Positions 41,601 to 45,918 of a DNA stretch of 45,918 bases are shown piece after piece. How positions within the stretch are numbered: the stretch's first letter is position 1; each line of letters opens with the position of its first letter. The translations under genes were made by a program, and so were the position numbers. This DNA is from Candidatus Thalassarchaeum sp. (GTDB lineage Archaea; Thermoplasmatota; Poseidoniia; Poseidoniales; Thalassarchaeaceae). The stretch spans positions 1 to 45,918 of the forward strand of contig JAKURM010000008.1 of assembly GCA_022449945.1 (NCBI GenBank), written 5' to 3'. The notes below the pieces were generated by a model that made no database searches, was not told the DNA's origin, and saw only the letters and a program-made list of their open reading frames with translations.

Positions 41601-42493
41601 GTGGAGTTGCTTGCCGAATAATCGGATGGACGGATGCATCGGCAGGATACGCTCATCCGCTTTTCCACGCGGCTAAGAGGAGGAATTGCGATGGAGATGA
41701 AGACAGCATCATGATGCTGATGGATGGATTGCTCAACTTCTCCCAGTCAATCCTTCCCGCGAACCGGGGCGGCAGAATGGATGCGCCTCTGGTTCTAACC
41801 ACTCGCCTTAACCCTAGCGAGATCGACAAAGAGGCCCTGAACGTAGACTGCTCCTGGGGGTACACCAGGGATTTCTATGAAGTGACCCTCGGACAACCCC
41901 ACTCGAGAGAGACGAAGGGTATGGTTGACCTGGTAGAGGACCGTCTGGGAACAATTGGGGAGATCAGAGGCTACGGATGGACTCATGATTCCGGACCTCT
42001 TGACGCTGGGCCAAGGAACTCTTCATACAAGACGCTAATCACAATGAAAGACAAGCTGGATATGCAGTTGGAGCTAGGAGGCAGGCTAAGATCTGTAAGC
42101 GTCAGAGGAGTGGCGAAGCAAGTGATCGAGTCACACTTCCTTCCGGATATGAGGGGCAACCTGATGGCATTCACTAGGCAGAAGGTTAGATGTGTCAAGT
42201 GTGGAGAGTCCTACAGGAGAATGCCTCTGGCAGGAAAATGCATCAGAGAGGTCTCACAACGCTCCGGGGGGTTCTCAGGTGGTTCCAGCAATGGTTCGTC
42301 TTGTGGTGGAAACGTGGTACTCACCGTATCTGAGGGAGCAGTTAGGAAGTACATCAAAATCACAGAAGAAGTGATGGACGAGTATGGGGTCGATGATTAC
42401 ACCAAGCACAGGGTTGGTTGGATGTCTTCCAGTGTTGACTCGTTGTTCAACAACGACAGGGTCACGGTGATGACCCTGGAAGATTTCATCTGA
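38642..42493 (+). CDS. polC: DNA polymerase D large subunit DP2
   Basis: The catalytic subunit of the replicative, archaeal-only polymerase D, 1283 residues. The N-terminus MSVDLENLAMDSKRLEQERESYQNRLDEEIDSVYRIAAEA is typical. Conserved blocks are FLSIDFCGPIRAAGGTAQAMGV (two-barrel polymerase core), FRLRYGRSRATGLAAAGLNP, GHVAIGLAPHTSGGVACRIIGW and AHPLFHAAKRRNCDGDEDSIMMLMDG. The DGDED metal-binding acids are residues 1017-1021. Zinc-type clusters are CQKCGKESPHLSCH...CGGK and VRCVKCGESY...CGGN. No intein interrupts the active site, a common insertion point in other archaea. The frame extends 31 codons upstream but homology starts at the ATG at 38642. It abuts the convergent prepilin peptidase gene. 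The small subunit DP1 is not in this window. Confidence 0.96.
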   Translation: MSVDLENLAMDSKRLEQERESYQNRLDEEIDSVYRIAAEAKKKGLDFSNEIEIPRASDLASRTQKLMERYLDPDSENKDILPLDIEALLRDLLDSHDREAAAIMISRSVTKQMFARTGDRRKSIDSGLRVGLAVLTEAVLVAPLDGIGDVRIMNNADGSEFLSIDFCGPIRAAGGTAQAMGVLIGDILRRELGVGRYKPTVPEVERVKEEFGLYRMNLQYKPQPEETGVIVNACPVMINGEETERMECAGYKEVRNVVNENGTYRTRVRGGVMLVIGEGLCLKAPKIQTHTERLDVPGWGFISQFAEKGKSTKSEDKSDKSRVIAKEDRYMGDVIAGRPIFGEPREPGGFRLRYGRSRATGLAAAGLNPITMEVMGGFLSVGTQMKIEGPGKACAVTPCTEIDGPTVLLKDGSFVKIETAEQWGGCRDELDCIWDAGEILIGFGEFLENNKSLVPSSYSIDWWAADVAESIDSHEKVESFSEMVSIPRSSLPPGIPFNGAIERGGESTLERAWRHRDWISFLKSLELTWEQVRNISESLGAAVPPPWNLWWSDLPVQFVTPLIESILENGVVESSALRIRDVVGDWPNESEGDSGIGPPLLDDCPDWTRVGEHGLVKSSLMTLGLEHSHEDSDIVVPKFWEALFEGLGIEVSHDGLRLRVDAGQHVSEIVERVSAAKEIVIQEGRESGELDSAKSSLEDYLVERSLMLVRRLSVLRWEDSVPCRVGARMGRPEKSGAREMKPLVHSLFPIRDYGGPQRLLSEASSKGSIRVVLGPRKCQKCGKESPHLSCHNRPDPSVPIECGGKTTSAGRRRGNSRRKGERTAVNLAPILEVKRRVLGLDKIPGKIKAVKGLMSEDQSPEPLEKGILRAKHGVSVFRDGTSRFDMSDVPVSHFRPSEIGTSWKRLVELGYSHDIRGDAVKSDEQVLELFPQDFIPSSLSAKYLLATCSFVDDLLVRFYDLEPFYGAKEIGDIVGHVAIGLAPHTSGGVACRIIGWTDASAGYAHPLFHAAKRRNCDGDEDSIMMLMDGLLNFSQSILPANRGGRMDAPLVLTTRLNPSEIDKEALNVDCSWGYTRDFYEVTLGQPHSRETKGMVDLVEDRLGTIGEIRGYGWTHDSGPLDAGPRNSSYKTLITMKDKLDMQLELGGRLRSVSVRGVAKQVIESHFLPDMRGNLMAFTRQKVRCVKCGESYRRMPLAGKCIREVSQRSGGFSGGSSNGSSCGGNVVLTVSEGAVRKYIKITEEVMDEYGVDDYTKHRVGWMSSSVDSLFNNDRVTVMTLEDFI

Positions 42494-43474
42494 CTATAGT
42501 TCACTAGTTATGATTCCCACTGGATCGCCGAATAGGACCAATGGGATGATTGAGACAAATAGGTAGACCAAGAAGGGGTGCTTGTTTGCCACCCAGGCAC
42601 TATGGATGCCCATGGACTCTAGGTCTTCGAGAACTCGAGAAGCCTCGCCTTGTGAGTTGGGCCCACCCGAGGGGAGTATCCTGTTTACGACCTTCTTGCC
42701 ACCCTCTTGTTCGATGACGTCAGTGAGAAGCCATGACGAGCCTTTGCCAATCTCGGATATTGGCCTCTTGATCGAGTGCCATGCCATCTTCAGGTCAGAA
42801 AGCGAAGAGATGTTTCCACGTGTGGCATTCTGAATGAATAAAGTCGGGGGGGCTAGCAGAAAGGCAGTCCCTGCCCACAGGAACATAGCCATCGATGGAG
42901 GGATGCTGAGAATTGCCCCTTCTGAAGGGAAGATCGGCTCGGGCAGGAAGGCCCATGATGGAAATATCACTGTGACCAGAATCAACGCCTTTGCATCGGC
43001 TCCACCTTGGATTATCCTAAGCCTCCATGCCATTAGGAAGAAGAGCGTTGTCACTATTGCTCCAAGTAGAGACCACCATAGAGTGGTTTCTGGCGACTCG
43101 TTACCTAGAACCAGTGCAATGAAATCGGTATTCGAGTGGCTCGCTGCCCCCCCGATAAGTCCAACCAGTCCAACTCCGTATACGATGGACAGGGCATGCT
43201 GTTCCTTTGTCCATACGGATGCTTTTCTCAGATCAGGTGGATCGAACATGCAAAGCGACGACGTTGCCAATAGCGCCCCGGCCATGCAATAGTTCAGGAT
43301 AGTGGCATCAATGATTGCCAGTTCCAAGACCAGTATTGCAGCAGATGGAACCGCCCATTTCAACCAATGAGAGTCGCTGACCAGCAATGTGGAGTAGTCT
43401 GCCCTGGCAGCCCAGGCAAGGCAGCAGAACAATACCAAGAGCCGGGCCCAATCAAATGCCGCGGCCGGCTCCAT
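42494..43474 (-). CDS. Archaeal A24-family prepilin/prearchaellin peptidase
   Basis: A membrane aspartyl protease of 326 residues that trims the leader of archaellins or pilins. The two catalytic aspartates fall in AARADYSTLLVSD (after the first helix) and in IIQGGADAKALILVTVIF, the G-x-x-D-x-K motif of FlaK/PibD-type peptidases in its GGAD form. About eight hydrophobic helices are visible. The region between residues 225 and 300 (KRPISEIGKGSSWLLTDVIEQEGGKK) is a charged cytoplasmic loop before a final helix. The ATG at 43474 lies 43 bp after the ArlJ-like gene; the three genes arlI-arlJ-peptidase run in one direction, so the peptidase most likely serves that machine. Confidence 0.85.
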   Translation of the reverse strand: MEPAAAFDWARLLVLFCCLAWAARADYSTLLVSDSHWLKWAVPSAAILVLELAIIDATILNYCMAGALLATSSLCMFDPPDLRKASVWTKEQHALSIVYGVGLVGLIGGAASHSNTDFIALVLGNESPETTLWWSLLGAIVTTLFFLMAWRLRIIQGGADAKALILVTVIFPSWAFLPEPIFPSEGAILSIPPSMAMFLWAGTAFLLAPPTLFIQNATRGNISSLSDLKMAWHSIKRPISEIGKGSSWLLTDVIEQEGGKKVVNRILPSGGPNSQGEASRVLEDLESMGIHSAWVANKHPFLVYLFVSIIPLVLFGDPVGIITSEL

Positions 43475-43517
43475 GGTATCAGGTCTGCATCATCCGACAT
43501 CAAGGCTTCGCGAGGCG

Positions 43518-45320
43518 TTACCCTCCAGTCTGGAATAGCCCGACCGATTGAGTCAGAATCCATGCGCTGAACAAATTCGCAAGTCCTGCGACCCACATCA
43601 TCTGAATCATCTGACCAAGGACTAGGGTAGTCCCCCCTCCCCTGATTCTAGCAGTTATCAGGCCAAGAACAACAATGGTGATTACTATCAAGAGCGAACC
43701 CATGATCTGGAAAACTGCGATATTCTGGTCCACTCCGCCGGTCTCTGAAAGTACAGGCAATGCGACATCTACGCCTCCCGCAGCCGTTCCCACTTCTCCA
43801 GTGCTATCTACGAGTCCTTGAGCAACTTGAGCAATCGTCTCACCGAGTCCTGCGATAATTGAGGTAGTGATGTTGAGAGCGATTATCATGGCCACTAGGA
43901 GTCCGTATGATACGCTTCTCATGACATTCGCTGATATCTCCCTCCTCTGCCTCAACCCAAGCAGGTTTGTAGTGCTCTGCGAGACCAGATCCCCTACAAG
44001 TCCTGCTTCTCCTGTGGATGATGAGCCCTCGATGAACACACGAGTGAATCGAGATACTAGCATCGAGTTGTTGTCAGCAGCGAACCAGTTCCACGAGTAG
44101 TCGCTATCGATCCTCATTGACAGTCTCTTTTCGAGATTGGCGATTGAGTCGTCGAGTGCTCCGAAGTCGATTCCGGAAAGGGCCTTGACCATCGCGCTTG
44201 GCTCTTGGGCCCGGGCCTGTGCGGTCCCTCCGAATGCTCGGATGAACTCTGGGAAGGCGTCGTCCCTCCTCCTAACGCGAGTCTCCTCCTGAACTGTAAG
44301 CAGGGCAGGAGCCAGCAACGGTGAAGCGAGAGCAGCTATTACAAGTAGGCCGATGTAGTTCCAATTTCCGAAAAGCCAGTCTGTACCGAGAAATACGAAA
44401 AGCCCTATCAGTATTGTAAACTCGATTGTCCCTAGAACTCCGGCGAAAATCCATGCCCTGCGCATATCAATTGCTTGATCGGTGTTGAAGCCGTGCTTTG
44501 CGAAGAGGTCCTCATCGGGGATCACTAGGGTAAATAGGTACCATGCGCCGATTTGGAGAAGTGCGAATAGGGTCCCAGCCATCAGAACCCATCTTGCCCT
44601 GAGGATAATCAGGAACGGGTTCGAGGTTTCTTCACCAATCTGGAAAAGAATCAGATGAAGGCCTGCGACCACAAGGAGTAGAAGTCCGGTGGTAGTTAGG
44701 GACACGAATGTCTCCCTAAGGGTGTCCAGCTGCTCGAGCCTAGCATCATAGATAGTCGTGAAGGCCTGCTCGAAAGTCTCGTTCTCACTCTTGAAGAACT
44801 CCCCGATGGGTTGGCCTACCTCGACCGAAAAGGCCATCCTGTCTAGGAAGTCGCTCCATATAGCAGATGGGCTCTGCCTACCGACTATCCTAGCTGCCTC
44901 GGGAAGGTTCGTGTGCCATTTCGATACCAGGGTCTCAATTGCTTGTATTTCTTGGGCTAGTGCACCGTAGTCACCCATCTCCTTCAAGATGTCGAACATT
45001 CCCTTCTCTGCAGACTCACCCAGGGAGAGAATTCCCATTCTGGTCATGAACATGTGCATGTCCTGTTCGATCTGTATTGCCTCTGCAGAAACCTGGGCTA
45101 CCGGGTATGCAATCGTGGCTGAGAAAGACAGCAGGGGGAACAGTAGTATTAGGGAAACTGCCCCCAAACCGGAAACCACGTCGCTGACTGTGTACCAAAC
45201 TGCGATTCCGGCGATGACTCCTATCAGGGTGGCTGGGAGGGAGAAGAAAAGCAGGTACCTGGTAAATGGCATCCCTAACCTTAGGAGAGCTATTTCCCAG
45301 GTGCTTAACTTGTCCTCCAT
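43518..45320 (-). CDS. ArlJ/TadC-like type II secretion F-domain platform protein
   Basis: The polytopic membrane platform of an archaellum or type IV pilus, which couples the ATPase to filament assembly. It has 600 residues in two T2SSF-like halves. Soluble helical segments at about 90-200 (MHMFMTRMGILSLGESAEKGMFDILKEMGDYGALAQEI; WSDFLDRMAFSVEVGQPIGEF) and 345-450 (DDAFPEFIRAFGGTAQARAQEPSAMVKALS; EGSSSTGEAGLVGDLVSQST) are each followed by several transmembrane helices. ArlJ and the pilus protein of the same fold cannot be separated by eye. The ATG at 45320 is 12 bp after the ATPase gene, so the pair is co-translated. Confidence 0.88.
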   Translation of the reverse strand: MEDKLSTWEIALLRLGMPFTRYLLFFSLPATLIGVIAGIAVWYTVSDVVSGLGAVSLILLFPLLSFSATIAYPVAQVSAEAIQIEQDMHMFMTRMGILSLGESAEKGMFDILKEMGDYGALAQEIQAIETLVSKWHTNLPEAARIVGRQSPSAIWSDFLDRMAFSVEVGQPIGEFFKSENETFEQAFTTIYDARLEQLDTLRETFVSLTTTGLLLLVVAGLHLILFQIGEETSNPFLIILRARWVLMAGTLFALLQIGAWYLFTLVIPDEDLFAKHGFNTDQAIDMRRAWIFAGVLGTIEFTILIGLFVFLGTDWLFGNWNYIGLLVIAALASPLLAPALLTVQEETRVRRRDDAFPEFIRAFGGTAQARAQEPSAMVKALSGIDFGALDDSIANLEKRLSMRIDSDYSWNWFAADNNSMLVSRFTRVFIEGSSSTGEAGLVGDLVSQSTTNLLGLRQRREISANVMRSVSYGLLVAMIIALNITTSIIAGLGETIAQVAQGLVDSTGEVGTAAGGVDVALPVLSETGGVDQNIAVFQIMGSLLIVITIVVLGLITARIRGGGTTLVLGQMIQMMWVAGLANLFSAWILTQSVGLFQTGG

Positions 45321-45332
45321 GTAATCGCCAGC

Positions 45333-45918
45333 CTAGTGGTTAATTCCCGTCCAGGTCTCCAGCGATGAGGCGAACCTGTCCCAGCCCTCTTTGTAGTACA
45401 CGTCGAGGAGGTCATACACGTCATCGTAGTGAGTGAGGTCGCGGTCCGCCATCCTCTGGATGGCCTGGGTCCTGCGCTCGAGTTCGTCGTAAATGTCCCT
45501 CTTGCTCCTAAAGCCCATCCTCGGTGCTATCTTGTTCTCTAGCATGTCCGACTGGAACATCCCACGGAAGTAGACAACGTCCGCCACAGGATCCCACTCG
45601 AACATGTTCCTGGTGAGGATTCCGTCTGCCGTCTTGTCGAATCCTATGACCTCGCTGACTCCGGTAATCCTTCTGGCAATCCCCCCACCCGGGGCCTCAA
45701 CGACCTCTTGGAAGATAGCGAAGTTCAGGTTGTCGAAGAACCTGGCTGGGACATTGATTGGATCTCCAGTGAACCTCTGGATGAGCTTGACGATGTTCGA
45801 GGCGTGGAAGGTCCCGACCACAGGGTGTCCGGTCTGCATCGCTTGGAAGGCGATAGCCCCCTCTACGCCCCTTATCTCTCCGATGCTGATGTTCCTTGGC
45901 CGTGACCTTAGTGCGGCC
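45333..45918 (-). CDS. ArlI/TadA-type secretion ATPase, C-terminal part, runs off the right edge
   Basis: The C-terminal 194 residues of a type II/IV secretion ATPase that powers archaellum or pilus assembly. The readable part begins inside the conserved ALRSRPRNISIGEIRGVEGAIAFQAMQTGHPVVGTFHA, which corresponds to the Walker B and His-box region of ArlI/FlaI (GE-x-RG-x-E-A...FQAM-TGH-x-x-x-T-HA). A C-terminal helical domain specific to this branch follows (RMGFRSKRDIYDELERRTQAIQRMADRDLTHYDDVYDLLDVYY). The Walker A half lies outside the window. The stop is 12 bp before the ArlJ-like gene. Confidence 0.92.
   Translation of the reverse strand, partial: AALRSRPRNISIGEIRGVEGAIAFQAMQTGHPVVGTFHASNIVKLIQRFTGDPINVPARFFDNLNFAIFQEVVEAPGGGIARRITGVSEVIGFDKTADGILTRNMFEWDPVADVVYFRGMFQSDMLENKIAPRMGFRSKRDIYDELERRTQAIQRMADRDLTHYDDVYDLLDVYYKEGWDRFASSLETWTGINH

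Noticed and set aside
1-45918. Insertion sequences, integrases, prophage or attachment sites
   Set aside because: No transposase, integrase, terminal inverted repeats or target-site duplications were seen; gene packing is that of a core chromosome.

Overview
The window looks like a chromosomal segment of a planktonic Marine Group II euryarchaeon (Candidatus Poseidoniales, Thermoplasmatota) or a close relative. This is inferred from gene content and not from a database search. It has a core archaeal set (uS13-uS4-uS11-Rpo3, the PolD large subunit DP2, archaeal pantoate kinase, type II methionine aminopeptidase, an archaellum/pilus-type ATPase, platform protein and prepilin peptidase). Mixed in are many genes of bacterial or eukaryotic character: ATP-type PEP carboxykinase, bacterial-type LeuRS, AceE-type pyruvate dehydrogenase E1, BolA with a CGFS glutaredoxin, class II fumarase, cyclophilin and M32 carboxypeptidase. 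Genes are tightly packed on both strands and many neighbours overlap or abut.

Layout. 1-5.3 kb: the start of pckA leaves the window on the left; facing away from it are a giant multi-spanning membrane protein and a membrane-anchored protein with an FKBP-like end. 5.3-10.2 kb: a THUMP-like methyltransferase, a leader with hairpins, then rpsM-rpsD-rpsK-rpo3 and pantoate kinase. 10.2-14.5 kb (minus): leuS, a DCC-family thiol protein and a CDIN1-like nuclease. 14.7-15.4 kb: a metallo-beta-lactamase-fold gene cut by one in-frame TGA. 15.4-20.4 kb (minus): a zinc-ribbon/EF-hand/TPR-like protein, a GNAT acetyltransferase, aceE and a LETM1-like protein. 20.5-24.7 kb (plus): a UPF1/IGHMBP2-like helicase, an RDD protein, a YrdC/Sua5 protein and map. 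24.8-27.1 kb (minus): rpe-bolA-grx-eamA. 27.2-31 kb: thioredoxin, a winged-helix STAND ATPase and a secreted S15-type hydrolase. 31-34.6 kb (plus): a ferritin-VIT1 fusion, an M32 carboxypeptidase and a beta-propeller protein.

34.6-35.35 kb has no credible protein gene. It is strongly purine-rich on the plus strand, follows a TATA-like box, and contains UUCG-capped hairpins and an internal 17-nt direct repeat. I propose a large structured non-coding RNA of unknown class. 35.35-38.5 kb (minus) holds pyrE, csaA-like, cyclophilin and a fumarase whose N-terminus is a ribbon-helix-helix DNA-binding domain. A perfect 9-5-9 palindrome lies just upstream of that fumarase, which suggests a self-regulating metabolic enzyme. 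38.6-42.5 kb is DP2. The right end carries an archaellum/type IV pilus assembly cluster running out of the window.

Themes: central carbon metabolism (pckA, aceE, fumC, rpe), iron and redox handling (BolA-Grx, ferritin-VIT1, thioredoxin, DCC protein), protein and peptide turnover (map, M32, S15, cyclophilin, FKBP-like), and surface structures. The strongest candidates for undescribed biology are the RHH-fumarase with its palindrome and the purine-rich RNA locus.
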